Part shown: piece after piece, positions 32,831 to 44,421 of the stretch | Position numbering within the stretch: the first letter of the stretch is position 1 | Layout: every line of letters starts with the position of its first letter | Source: Anastrepha obliqua | Lineage: Eukaryota > Arthropoda > Insecta > Diptera > Tephritidae | Assembly: GCF_027943255.1 (NCBI RefSeq) | Contig: NC_072895.1 | Span: 81,842,001 to 81,906,000, forward strand | DNA length: 64,000 nt | Direction of reading: 5' to 3' | The notes under the pieces: generated by a model | Seen by the model: only the letters and a program-made list of their open reading frames with translations | Told to the model about the DNA's origin: nothing | Databases searched by the model: none | Made by a program: the position numbers and the translations under genes

Positions 32831-33087
32831 TATGCAGCTAGACAAAAAATTTGTTTGCAACGACGGTAAACGTAATAAAGATTTTGCAGGTCTAGCCGCG
32901 GTTCACATCTAGCCCCCATGTGTAAATATAATATCATTATAGGAGAAAGAGCACTGTGACTTTAAGACCCGTATTTGCTCCTTTCGAGTTTTCTTTTCTT
33001 TTATAATAATTTTATTTTCACTTATAAAGGGTCATGTACTGAAGTATATTTTTCCTGGATGTAAGTATGTTACCCTGGGTGTTTTAC

Positions 33088-33915
33088 CTATAACAGTTCA
33101 CCCATAGGTTTGATGATCACTTCATGGATTTGCACATGTGGCGGCGTCTGTAGGCAGTAAACCAAAGCATCGGCAATATCTTCCGACTTAAGCATTTTAA
33201 GACTTGAAAAGTTCGGCATCGCTTTCTTGATTTCTTCGGTATAAATCGATGTGTCCACTATACCCGGACTGATGCTCTGAAATATAAATTATACCTCTAC
33301 TCACAAACTCATCTAAATGATAAACATGGAGACTATTTCACTTACAGTAATTTTAATATTTGTTTTTTGGTTTAAAAATTCTTGGCGATACATTTCTGTT
33401 AATGCAGTGATGGCATGTTTTGTCGAAGGGTAAATATTAACTGTGCTATTCGGTAATATTGGCACTCTGTGACCCACTATGCTATTAATCAAGAAAACAT
33501 GCCCATCTCCACCATTCGCCTTCATCGAGCGGAAGGCCTCCCGGGTGCAGTAAACCGCACCCATAATATTTGTATCGACGACATCGCGTATATCTTGAGA
33601 GTTGTCTTCAGCCAGTAATGTAGTCACTCTTGCGATGCCCGCATTGTTGACCAACACAGCAACTGGTCCATATGTTCGCTCGATCTCCTTGAAAGCGGCT
33701 ATTATTTGCTCCTCGCTTCGTATATCACACTGAATGGCGTGAATGCGCTCACGTGCCTCAGCATTTACTTCATCACGTAATGTTTCAATACCCGTCTTAC
33801 AAAGGTCTAGGCCCACTGTAATCAATCCGTTATTTGCTAGGTATTTAGCAACAGCGGCGCCGATTCCAGAACTGGCACCTGTGACCACAGCAACCCGATT
33901 CACCCAACGTTCCAT
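33088..33915 (-). CDS. Short-chain dehydrogenase/reductase with predicted NAD(H) preference (SDR-4)
   Basis: Two exons on the minus strand: 33915-33346 (570 bp) and 33276-33088, with a 69-bp intron (GTAAGT ... TTCAG); 252 residues. TGASSGIG is at 12-19, NNAG at 90-93, and Ser145, Tyr162 and Lys166 (YPSTK) are present. The second strand ends in GLDLCKTGIETL, where the paralogues have GLARRKERVEAL, so Ala37-Arg38-Arg39 is replaced by Asp37-Leu38-Cys39. In classical SDRs an Asp here binds the adenosine ribose hydroxyls and selects NAD(H), while Arg selects NADP(H). The rest of the exon stays close to its relatives and shows no stop, so this looks like a changed but working enzyme. Exon 2 is three codons longer (NFSSLKMLKSED) and lacks the second intron. 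Orientation is opposite to SDR-3. Confidence 0.93.
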
Positions 33916-34015
33916 TGCTTCTAAACCAAGTGCAATTCACTTTTCTACTTTCAAGTGGCCTACTCGTACTATAGTAGTGTTTTTCAGAGTAAAGCTGAAT
34001 AGATGCAAGTGCACT

Positions 34016-34023
34016 TATTTATA
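34016..34023 (-). promoter_or_regulatory. TATA box of SDR gene at 33915
   Basis: TATAAATA on the minus strand, about 100 bp before the ATG, within the conserved block CTATAAATAAGTGCACTTGC. Confidence 0.7.
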
Positions 34024-34039
34024 GCAAACATTTGTAGAT

Positions 34040-34765
34040 ATGAAATAGCCAAAAGTTGTTATCATTTTGCGAGCACGACGGAATCAAATACAAATACAAA
34101 TACATATGGCTGTATATAATTAAGGCTGGACAACCAATTGAGACGTATACACCTTTAGCAAAATATACTACAATATAAATACTGAAAATACGTACAATTG
34201 TTTCCTTTTTGGCTAGTATGTATGTATGTGTTTTGTTGAAAATAATACATTAAATATTGTCGCAGTCTTTGTCCACAAAATTACGATTAGATAACTTGTT
34301 TAACTAGTAAATATTAATTCTTTACTGTTACTGTTTTTTTTTAAGAATCTATGGCTGGATATGCAGGGATATTTAAGCTTTCTTTAGAGACAGAGCGTCA
34401 TTTGTAAGCTTAAAAGCTGAGTGGTGTGCACTTTTCAAAAAGAAAACAAATTATTTTAAAGAATTTCTATTAAACTAAACAAAGCTAAAGCTATCCGTAC
34501 GCAAAGCCCGGTGTTCGAAATATAGTGGCTAGACGTACACACACACATGCACATCAGTGGCACATCAAAGCTTATTCTTGTGAGCAGTACACTCATCGCA
34601 CGAAATCGTATGCGCTTTAAACCAGTCGCTGTTCAAATTTTATCTATGGTTGAGACAGCAACTAAGCAATGCATACAGTGGTTGGGCGGGTCATATTCTT
34701 GTGCTACAGTGGGCGTGCCCTACTAAAATGACTGCAAAAAATAGTTTTTGTTTTCAAAAGCGTTC
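34040..34765. other. No gene recognised
   Basis: Upstream region of SDR-4 and spacer. Short TATG repeats near 34216. No coding signal. Confidence 0.35.
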
Positions 34766-34771
34766 GGTTAA

Positions 34772-35432
34772 GGGGGGGCGGGGGGGTAGGGTCACAAAAT
34801 CGAAATTTTTTTTCTTCACTCATCTTATAGTAAATCATTTCAAGAATGTTGTGTCAAAATTTTAAGTGGATCGGAGCAGAACTCTCAAAGTTATAGCCTT
34901 TGTAGGCACTCTACCTCGAATGCCAATCACAATTCCGAAACTATTCAACCGATTCTTTTCAAATTTGGCACACGTTTTCTAAATCAAAAATACCTCCCCC
35001 CCACACTGTTTTTTTTATTTTTTTTTTTTAAGCTTATTTTTCACTTACAAATATGGCGAAATTTTTCGCCAAAAATGCTCGTTTTACGTTTTTTTGCCAC
35101 CAAAACTACAAAAAAAAAAAAAAAAAAAAATTTTATTCATGTGGGGGGGAGCATTATGTCATACTTTAACTGAAAAATTCGACTTTTTTAGTTTCAGATG
35201 ATTCTACGACGAATGCCGATTGGCACCGCAGAGCACCTCTCGAAAAACATATCTCCAAAAAAACGCTGTCATGGGCTTATTTGTCAATATTTTATTATTA
35301 ATATTTTTTAAAAACTTATTGAAAAGATGTACAATAACATGCAACTGATTTTATTTAAGTATCTTAAGCCATATTTCTGTAAAAAATTCAAAAAAAAGTG
35401 TTTTTTTTTTAGCGCTAAACCCTACCACCCCC
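34772..35432. mobile_element. TTAA-flanked MITE, copy 2
   Basis: The left end GGGGGGGCGGGGGGGTAGGG and right end (complement GGGGGTGGTAGGGTTTAGCG) form degenerate inverted repeats, with TTAA on the left (34768-34771) and TCAA on the right. The interior shares CCGATTCTTTTCAAATTTGG and a GGCACCGC block with copy 1. 661 bp, no gene. Confidence 0.65.
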
Positions 35433-35759
35433 TCAAATGCAAAATCATGCAGAGATATAAGAACAGATGGCATTCTAATTTATGTCACCAATGTTTTGTC
35501 AAATTTCAGAGTGAGGAAAGGAGAACATAATTTTTTGATTGAAATGAAAAATAGCTTTCTTCTTAATACATTTCCCTATATCTTAATATTGGAAAATGCC
35601 ATAAAATCACTTTTTCTAACCTTTACAACCGCCTTCATACCTCTTATCATATTAATTATATATTCCGATGTGATTAAAGATTTGATTCCAACCTAAATTT
35701 TATCACGAACGTAAATAAATCAGTTATCGGGCCAATACGGACTATATGACTCCGAAATA

Positions 35760-36225
35760 CGATTGGGTGAAAAGATTCCGAACAACAATAGGAGAAGAGG
35801 GGGAGAAAAGAGGTATGAAACCTCGTCCCAATATGCTTCATATATTTACCGACAGCTCGAAAATGATGGACGGCCTCGGTGCAGGGATTTATGGCTTCGA
35901 GCAGGACATCAGGTAGTCAATTGAGCTCCCTCACCATTGCAGTATTTTTGAAGCAGAAGTCTTTGCTGTCTTTGCAACTCCAACATAAATACATATATAC
36001 GTTGACAGTCAAGTCAAATTCATATGAAATTTCATCTAAAAACGTTCTTGACACCAGGGAAGCCATAGAGAGACTAGCCGCAGACAGACGGTTACACATT
36101 TATTGGGTACCCAGACATAAGAGCATTGCAGGAAACGAAATTGCAGATGATATTGCCAAAAGCGCTGTTTACATACAATTCGAGCAAGAAAACGACATAC
36201 TCAAATTTTTAAATACGGTATACAA
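35760..36225 (+). pseudogene. Non-LTR retrotransposon RNase H domain, decayed
   Basis: Frames give LHIFTDSSKMMDGLGAGIYG (35838; the first RNase H Asp in FTDSSK), CSIFEAEVFAVFA, IYVDSQVK and, in another frame, LHIYWVPRHKSIAGNEIADDIAKSA. This is the RNase H of R1/I-type elements (FTDGSK ... QAEVxAI ... DSQ ... WVPGHxxIxGNExADxLA). Frames shift several times. The element is interrupted after 36225. Confidence 0.75.
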
Positions 36226-36482
36226 TGGCAGGTGCTCGCATGTCGTTAAAAATGCATCTACTTCACAGTCATTGGGATTTTTTTCCTCCGAATTTGGGGG
36301 CTGAAAGTGATGAACAAGGCGAGCGATTTCATCAAGATATTGCTACGATTGAAAAGCTTTATGAGGACTTTTGGGATCAAGGAATGATGAGCGACTACTG
36401 CTGGATACAAATTCGTGAAGATTCCGCACAACTTAAAAGAAGAAGTGCGAGAGTAAAAGCGTATTTTCGACCTCAAACATAG
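36225..36482 (+). pseudogene. Fragment of an arthropod transposon-encoded protein (HGERFHQ-type)
   Basis: An open frame of 85 residues with MSLKMHLLHSHWDFFPPNLGAESDEQGERFHQDIATIEKLYEDFW. I recall this motif set (LHSHLDFFP.N.G..SDEHGERFHQ.I...E..Y) as recurring in many insect and other arthropod transposable-element proteins, but cannot name the superfamily with confidence. The frame ends at 36480. About 500 bp of AT-rich DNA (to roughly 37020) follows that may be its 3' non-coding part. It splits the surrounding non-LTR element. Confidence 0.55.
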
Positions 36483-37039
36483 CCAAGTCAAAAGCTGCAA
36501 AATCACACGTGTTGACTTTATGGGTCATAACTTCTACAATTTTTCGTCGATTCAGGCAAACTTAGGCTACAAATGTAGGTGAGAAAATTGTCTTTCAGAA
36601 AAATTATCTTATGTCGATACAAAAAACATTTTTGTTCCAGAAAAAAATTAATAAACTTTGATAATGTAGTAAAAAACGTCAAAAATGCCTTTTTTTAACT
36701 TTCAACAGCTGTTTTGCGAAAACTACGACTTCCATTGACACGAGTTATATATTGCCATGTAGGTTATATGTGTGCCTTTCGAAATTTATGCACTTCAAAG
36801 AAATGACGCGCACTGTTTTCGAGATTGCAGGTAATAACTGCACTATTGGAAACCGTTCTTTGAAAAAAAAAAATAAAATTCATTTTTGATTTCAGTGACC
36901 TCAAATTACTTTAAAAAACACCTTTTGATCGAGGACCATTTTTGGTGTAAACTAGTGTAATCTTGTAAAACCGCGAAAATCATGTGTACACAGAATGCAG
37001 ATAACATAAATATGACAGATTCGTACAAGCCCTGTCGAG

Positions 37040-37350
37040 AAAGGAAAGCACAACTATTGAAATTATACTGACAGGCCATAATTTGTTAGCGGCACACGCA
37101 TACAATATGGGAATTGCAAACTATGATAGCTGCAGATTTTGCAATGAACTAGAAGAGAGAGAAACTCTTGAACACCTTCTATGTTCTTGCCCTGCATTAG
37201 CTAGGAAATGTTTAGGAGCTCTACAATATGAGAGGTTAGAATGTCTCTCGGGATTAGAGCTTCCGAGCTTACTTCGATTCGCAAAACACGCAGGCTTATT
37301 ACAAGAAGCCTACTATAATGAAACGAAAGGGTCAAGCTCCATGTGATACC
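37040..37350 (+). pseudogene. Non-LTR retrotransposon C-terminal zinc-knuckle tail
   Basis: Reads IILTGHNLLAAHAYNMGIANYDSCRFCNELEERETLEHLLCSCPALARKC, with the C-x2-C-x(11)-H-x4-C knuckle that closes R1/I-type polyproteins. It ends at 37343. With 35760-36225 it probably forms one element split by the 36.2-37.0 kb insertion. Confidence 0.7.
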
Positions 37351-37479
37351 ACTAAAGACCAATGTGATGGCTTTTAGTCAGCTAGGTCAACTTATCCTAG
37401 CCTAAATTCAGCCGTTTCCAATTCACTTGCTATGTCCGCGTTTGTAAGGCATCGCTCATCGCACTTCACTGACCCATAT

Positions 37480-37950
37480 ACTATTCAGATATTATTATAA
37501 GACTGCGTTTGTTCGGTCCAAATTAGATTATACTGCTTTTATTTAGAGACCTTGTCATGCAGTCCATATGAAACGAGTGGGTAGGGTTCAATAAACTATT
37601 GTGCGTTCCACATTACATTCACTCAATTTCTCAGACCCGAAACCATCATACGAATCTCGCTGTCGATTCATTAGTCTTTTCGCATTAAATGACAGAGGTA
37701 CCCTTCAGGTAGTATCATTTATTTTTGATCTTGCTAATGGCGAAATTGACTGCTCGGTTCTTCTAGAAAGAATACAGTTTAATGTTCCTTGCAGAAATTT
37801 TCGTCGTTTTAATATTTTTCGCATTGGCTTTAGTGAGACATTATATAGTGCCAATGCGCCACTCCTTAGATCGTTGTCTGATTTTAATTATTTCTCAAAC
37901 TTTTTGGATTTAGACCTTTCTGGGGCCAAACAGGTATTTAAAATGCAGTA
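37480..37950 (+). pseudogene. Non-LTR reverse transcriptase end fragment
   Basis: Stops interrupt the first part (FVRSKLDYTAF-type sequence near 37525). From 37601 the frame is open: LHSLNFSDPKPSYESRCRFISLFALNDRG and VSFIFDLANGEIDCSVLLERIQFNVPCRNFR, a C-terminal pattern of fly non-LTR elements (LPPYxSRCxLIxLxxLxxRR...FxFDLL). A different family from the piece ending at 37350. Confidence 0.6.
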
Positions 37951-37954
37951 AGTA

Positions 37955-39595
37955 AATTAATTTCAGTGTAAGAAATTAAAATAATAATTTATAAATATTT
38001 GTTATTTTATTGTCACAAATTAATGGTTTCTTATTTTGATAATCAAATTGTACTACACTTTTTAATCTTAAATATTTTAAAATTTGCATGTTAATTTTGA
38101 TTTATTGTAATATCTTTAATATATAATATATTCTGAATTTTGTTAGAGATTTTTGAATACATAAAAATATTAATAAATAAATGAATAACATAAGAAAAGC
38201 ATTATAATTCACAAACCGCCACAAATATGACACACAAATCAGTGATGTGAAATAATGTACATTTTTTAAGTAAAATTTGAGTTTTTCTATTTACTTTAAT
38301 GAGTTTAACGTTCGTCGAAAGTATCGATTTTTAATTTTTGTATGAGGTTAATTTTAATTCCAGAGCCACTGTTCTTAGAAATTCAATGGAACCATATTTA
38401 TTGAGGTTAGTTGCAGAAGCGAAGTATATTTTTTATATTTTTTTTTTATAAGAGTTAAATTTGGGCATATAATTTTGAAGGATTGTAGAATATTAAGATG
38501 CACAAGGTGTGCGAGCGGAAAACAAACACCTTCACTTATAAGATTTGCGAAAAAAAATTTGTTCTTTGGCGTACAAAACATTTTCTTCTTTTTTTGTGAC
38601 TCTTATATGGAGCATAAAATCCTTTTTGTCATTAATTCAATTTTCTTCTTGGCTTTTTGCCAACAACAATAATTATATGTTTTCCTTAATTTATCTCTTT
38701 CGCTAAAAGATAAGAGTTAATTATGTCCTTGGTAATATAAAAAGGTAAAATTTTAATTGTAAGAAAAAATTGTATACGACACTGGAATTTTAAGACACGT
38801 TTGCGCTCGCCTTAGTTCGATCTTTACACCACTATGCAGCGAAATTACTCCGCGCTCACCAAAACACTTTCGAGCTAATTTTGCAGATAACAAGACTGCT
38901 CAATCGTGAGAGTGTTTCGTCATCCAACAATTGAATAAAAAAGAAAGAGAACGGAGTAGATGATCGTATCGCTCATTAATAACAATAAAAATTGAAGACA
39001 ATACAAAGTTATGACAACAAACAAACAAAATACGAGTACAACTACACACTCGCGCTCCGCTGCATGTTCACCGTCTGTGGGCAAACAATTTTGATTTTCA
39101 GCGAGCGGCTCGCGCAGATACGAGTATTCATAGCTTGTGATGCGGTGCGCGAACATTACATTGAAAGCAAAAACAACTATTTCATTTTGTGGTGATGCTT
39201 GAAGTGTGAACATTGGCGCACAAATGATAAATATAACAAAAACGAAAAAACCAGAGCATGAGGTACCATTAAATGGCTTTAGTGCAGAAATAATTGCCGA
39301 ACATGTTTTTACTATTATACAATATTACTAAGCAAAGGAACTGGCATGAAATATTTGTCAAGAATTTCAAGTCTTTGTGGCTTTGTCCTGAGGCAAGGCA
39401 TCTTATCGTAGCGAATAATCTCTCGCAGTAGTCGCGTCGCGCATTAATGTACTTTTTTAACAGTTGCAGGCGTCGTTACTAATTCGAGAATGTAGTTACA
39501 TGTTAAAGCTGCACGTCCATATGCAAACAATATTTTTAGAACTTTTCTTTCCTTTGTTCTTTTCTTGTTTATTTGCGGCCATAGTAGCCTGGCTG
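37955..39595. other. No gene recognised
   Basis: AT-rich, with no frame of family resemblance on either strand. Overlapping short frames at 38920-39213 read on both strands and have no recognisable domain. Confidence 0.4.
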
Positions 39596-41283
39596 TTACG
39601 CATATATCTTCTTCTTCCCATGACCTATTGGCCTCTTGGTAATGTTGTTTTTTGCTATTAATTTACTCGTGGCCAAAGGTACTCCAATGGTACTTTTATC
39701 ACTGAGCAGTTGAACAGCAGTACCTTTTCTGGCTAGCTCGTCAGCTTTACAGTTTCCCTCAATATTTCTGTGTCCCGGAACCCAAATAAGGCTGACCTTG
39801 AATACGACGCTAATATCATTTAGGGCTGCTCGGCATTCCTGTGCAACCTTTGATCTTAGTATAGCCGCATTCATTGATTTAATAGCCGCTTGGCTATCCG
39901 AGATATGTTTATAGTCGTTTTTGTTACGGCATGCAAATTTAGGTATGTAGCCACTTCTTTTATAGCTAGAACCTCTGCCTGATAGACGCTGCAGTAGTCT
40001 GGTAGTCGAACGGATAGTTCCAGTCCTAATTCTTTCGAAAATACTCCATAGCCAACTTTATCGTCTAGCTTGGAGCTATCTGCATAAAAATTTAATTCCC
40101 CCCTTCTCCATGGCCTTGTATACTTGTCTTGAAGAGCTTGTCGAGGGTAAGTCTAGGAGTAGAATAGTCTATTTCTTGTTTGTGACTGTTCAGAGTGTGC
40201 AAAATACAGGCGTGGCCAAACCGCCGTTCTTTCCATAGCGCCATACTTTTGAGTCTAAGCGCCGAGGCGGCGGCCACGTTTTTCCCTACCAGATTTAGGG
40301 CAGGCAAATTGATTAGCACTTCTAGCGCTTTGTTTGGGGTAGTCCTTAAAGCACCAGAGATGCATAAAAGAGCTGTTCTTTGGACTCGCCTTTAGAGTAG
40401 ATGGCCACCATACAAATATTCCATATATTAAGATTGGTCTAACTACCGAAGTATATAGCCAGTGAGTAACGCGAGGTGTTAACCCCCATTTAATACCGAT
40501 CGCTCTTTTGCAAGTATATAATGCAACGTTGGCCTTTTTTACTCTTTCCTCAATATTAGGTTTCCATGTGAGTTTCCTATCTAATATGAGTCCTAAGTAC
40601 TTGACATTCTCTCTTAAAGGAATCTCCACACCCTTGAAGACCAGCGGGGATATTATAGGAAGCCTATGTTTCCTTGTGAAGAGAATTATTTCAGTTTTTG
40701 CGGGATTTATAGCGAGTCCCCTACTCTCAGTCCAGCTCCTAAGCGTGATCATGTTAGAGCGCAGAATGTCCATGAGGGTGTTAGGATATCTGCCTTTAAC
40801 AGCAATTGCTAGGTCATCTGCGTAAGCAGTGACGTGGCAACCTCCTCTCTCCATGGTCAGCAATAGCGAGTTTACCGCCAAAATCCAGTGGAGAGGGGAG
40901 AGGACACCACCTAGAGGTGTGCCTCTGCAGACCTGTCTGTTTAGGGTAGTGCTGCCTAAGTTTGCCGTTACCTTCCTTCTGAGGAGTATTGTTTCTATCA
41001 GGGCAACAACGTGTGGTTCAACTCCAAAGTCTTCTAAAGCCTCTACTATAGCGCTCGCGTTTATATTGTTGAAGGCGCCTTCTATATCTACGAAGACAAC
41101 CATGGCGAACTCTTTAGCTGATAAACATTTTTCCACCAACCCGACAAGCGAGTGTAAGGCCGGGGAGAATTTATTTATTGGTATAGCGCCCCGTATGTAC
41201 TCGTCCACTATCCTCTCTAGAGTTTTGAGGAGGAAAGACGTAAGACTAATTGGTCTGAAGTCTTTGGGGTTAGACCACCACAA
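39596..41283 (-). pseudogene. Non-LTR retrotransposon reverse transcriptase plus RNase H (5'-truncated)
   Basis: The RT frame is open for 342 codons from 41283. NPKDFRPISLTSFLLKTLERIVDEYI is at residues 5-30, FVDIEGAFNNI (motif A) at 64-74, RGTPLGGVLSP at 120-130 (usually GTPQGG, so Gln became Leu) and AYADDLAI (catalytic Asp pair) at 153-160. A frameshift near 40385 ends the good frame. Downstream are an RNase H with DYCSVYQAEVL and, open again at 39874-39596, SLIWVPGHRNIEGNCKADELARKG. The 5' side stops abruptly near 41285. Best placed in the R1/I/Jockey group. Confidence 0.85.
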
Positions 41284-42190
41284 GACATATTCAGCAAAAA
41301 TAATGCAGCACCTCCGATATGCGGGTTGGGCATATACGGAAGGGTAGAAACTTTTGAGTAAGGAGGCACTAACGAACGACCTTCACGAACTGAGGTAACG
41401 CTCACGAGGATATCCGCCGGGAACAAGTCAATACTAACAAATTTGGATTTGATTGTTTTAGTGGCTACACCACTTAATGCAGTAGATGGCGGTCGCTGTA
41501 AGTGCGAAGGCATTGTGAACCCTACCGCACCTACCTAAAACAAAAAATTCCCCAATACTATTTGTTTAGGCCACACCCTAATATTAAATATACATTTTTT
41601 AGCCACCCTAATGGTAACTGCGCCTACCGTTCCGACTGTTGCTAACCACCGTTTCCAGTCGCTGCAACGTGAAGGCCGTTAACCCTGGCATTTCCCCGCC
41701 GAACAGTTAAAACGTTTACCGTGTTAAACGTTGTTCGGCGAGGTTACTTTCACTTTAATTTCAATTATAACTTTCACTTCGATTTGTTAAAGGAAAGGAT
41801 CAGGACGTGTCAGCCAGAGGTAAATAAAATTATATATTTATATTTTATATTAACAATAAATAACACTGAGTTGTTACATATTGCAATACACATTTTATAT
41901 CGACATGCATATTAAGATATATACTGCAAAATAAATATTAACGAATATATATTATACTGACACGCCTTTGTGCTTTTCATTTTTTATAAAATATATCATC
42001 GGAGCGACCGTGGAGGCCCCACATTTTTCAAACCGCCCATTGCGTCGCATTCCGATGAGAACACTATTAGAGATCCATCGCCATAAATCGCTCCAATTGA
42101 TCCATATATATAAGTTAAATACCTTTTCGTCAGGAAAGATAACTATACAAAATTGGTAAAAATAACTAGCGAATATTTTCCGTCTCATTT
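41284..42190. other. No gene recognised; short imperfect hairpin
   Basis: No domain could be assigned. An imperfect inverted repeat with CGCCGAACA against TGTTCGGCG arms lies at about 41697-41740. Confidence 0.35.
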
Positions 42191-42224
42191 TGCGCTCACC
42201 TTTAAATTTTGGATGTGGCTTTAT

Positions 42225-42420
42225 TTTAGAGAACTTAATACTGTACGAACGCTTTAAAACTCTAATAAAGAAAGCCCGAGAAACATTGAGGTTAAATTTA
42301 TGTAAATTATTTTACGCACTTCACGGCTGTGTAAAACTTATTTCAAATGTTTTAAATTTACCGCGACATAATGACTTTATTCTCTTAGACGGCCTATTTC
42401 CCGGCATGATTGTTTTTCGG
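42225..42420 (+). pseudogene. Possible non-LTR linker fragment upstream of an RT domain
   Basis: The frame reads LYERFKTLIKKARETLRLNLCKLFYALHGCVKLISNVL and HNDFILLDGLFPG. The order resembles the basic linker between endonuclease and RT in R1/Jockey elements (YKxLIKKARxxSWRxFC...LxKxL). There are no catalytic motifs, so this is a weak call. Confidence 0.3.
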
Positions 42421-42601
42421 AAGCAAAAGTTAAATTTTTACCTTTTTTCATTTCTGTAAATTATGTATCAGGCGGTATTTTGATATAAAATGGCAGAACG
42501 CCTTCGTATTTCTACGTATCTCAATAATCGTACTAAGCTTTTATAGCAGATATATTTATTTGTCCACTCTTTACTCCTACTCTACTTTTGCATTAGTTAT
42601 A

Positions 42602-43338
42602 ACGGGTGATTTTTTAGCTATTATCTTTAAAAAATAAAAAAAAATAATGGATCATGGATTGGATCAATGGGTACGTAAATAAGCAGAATTGTCGATTTTG
42701 GAGTGAAGATCAGCCAGAAGAATTGCAAGAGCTGCCAATGCATCCAGAAAAGGTCACAGTTTGGTGCGCTTTATGGGTTGGAGATATTATTGGACCGTAC
42801 TTCTTCAAAGATGCTGCGAATCGTAACGAAACTGTGAATGGTGAGCGCTACCGTGAAATGATATCCAACTTTTTTTTGCCCCAAATGCAAGAGCTTGACT
42901 TGCATGACATTTAGTTTCAGCAAGACGGTGCCACATGCCACACAGACTTTTTGAGAGGCGAGTTCGGTGAACATTTTAATTCACGTTCAGGGCCTGTCAA
43001 TTGGTCACCCAGATCGTGCGATATAACGCCTTTAGATTACTTTTTGTGGGGCTATGTTAAAGCTCGTGTCTATTCAGACAAGTCTACTTCAATTAACGCA
43101 TTGGAAGACAACATTAAAGCATTTATATGTGAGATACCGGCCGAAACATTGGAAAGAGTATGCCAAAATTGGTCTAAGCGGATGGACCATTTGAAGCGGT
43201 CAACACTTGCATGAAATAATCTTCGAATCATAAATTATATGGGATATACTATCGATTTAAATAAAAATTTCATGCATTTTTTAATTTTACATTTGTTTTT
43301 TTGAAAAACTTTCCTATAGCGCTTAAAAAATCACCCTT
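42602..43338 (+). mobile_element. Internally deleted DD41D mariner-like element E
   Basis: The ends A(A/C)GGGTGATTTTTTA are inverted repeats with TA on both sides (42600-42601 and 43339-43340). At 737 bp it lacks the N-terminal half of the transposase. The same family supplies the right half of the chimeric element at 51999-53398. Confidence 0.85.
42660..43214 (+). pseudogene. DD41D mariner transposase, deleted (element E)
   Basis: Begins within the core (MDWINGYVNKQNCRFW) with the first catalytic Asp block removed. VNGERYREMISNFFLP follows. TAG replaces the Trp codon before FQQDGATCHT, and about 12 residues are missing before FGEHF. The C-terminus (SCDITPLDYFLWGYVKARVYSDK ... LERVCQNWSKRMDHLK) is open to 43214. 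Confidence 0.8.
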
Positions 43339-43602
43339 TATTTGTCTACCCCCTTCTTAGCTAAGTAGTACAAGTGATATTCTTTTTGTTGCTTATTCTG
43401 TGAACTTGTTTCTCTCAACAAATACTTGTTTCAACAGTGCGTGTAAAAATATTATCTCTAGAACACAATAAAAATATATATTAACTAAAATTATTGTGCG
43501 CTTATAATTATGCAACGTGGTGTATTTCATTCTAATTTTTTATTCACTTATAGAGCTTCGTGCATTTAAGCATATTTCAAGCGTTTTTCACGGATGTTCA
43601 AC

Positions 43603-44421
43603 TTATAACCGTTCACCCATAGGTTTGATAATCAGTTCATGGATTTGCACATGTGGCGGCGTTTGGAGGCAGTAAACCAAAGCGTCGGCAATATCTTCCG
43701 ACTTAAGACACACCAAGTTCGGTATCATTTTGTGTATACTTTCCGTAACCATCTCAGTTTCCGTAGCACCAGGACTAATGCTCTAAAAGAAAAACATTAT
43801 TTTTGAAAAACCTTACAACTGCAAACAAACACACAAATTTGTTAAACCTACAGTAATTTTAATATTTGTTTTTTGGTTCAAAAGTTCTTGACGATAAATT
43901 TCTGTTATTGCGGTGATTGCGTGTTTTGTCGAAGGATAAATATTATAAGTAGTGTTCGGACATATCGGCACATAGTGCCCAACTGTGCTATTGATCAAGA
44001 AAATATGCCCATCTCCACCATTTGCCTTCATCGAGCGAAAGGCCTCTCGTGTACAGTAAACCACTCCCATAATATTAGTATCGACGACATCTCGTATATC
44101 TTGAGAGTTGCCTTCTTCCAGTAATGTGGTGGATCGTAGGACGCCCGCGTTATTGACCAACACAGCAATTGGCCCAATTGTTTTCTCGATCTGCTTGAAA
44201 ACGGCTATTACTTGCTCCTCGTTTTGCACATCGCACTGAATGGCGTGAATGCGTTTACGTGCTTCAGAGTTAACTTCATCGCGCAGTGCTTCGACACGCT
44301 CCTTGCGTCGTGCTAGGCCTACGGTAACCAATCCGTTATTCGCAAGATATTTGACAACAGCAGCGCCAATGCCAGAACTGGCACCTGTGACTACAGCAAC
44401 TCGATTCACCCAACGTTCCAT
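43603..44421 (-). CDS. Short-chain dehydrogenase/reductase, farnesol dehydrogenase-like (SDR-5)
   Basis: Two exons on the minus strand: 44421-43852 (570 bp) and 43782-43603, with a 69-bp intron (GTAGGT ... TTTAG); 249 residues. TGASSGIG 12-19, GLARRKERVEAL with Arg38-Arg39 for NADP(H), NNAG 90-93, Ser145, and Tyr162/Lys166 in YPSTK. Residues 1-145 are almost identical to SDR-2. From 146 on they diverge: STVGHYVPICPNTTYNIYPSTKH here against SILGHVVPLVPNATLNIYPPSKY. Exon 2 differs again (GATETEMVTESIHKMIPNLVCL). These stretches line the active site and substrate loop in SDRs, so the two enzymes may handle different substrates. Upstream DNA is shared with SDR-2. No second intron. Confidence 0.93.
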
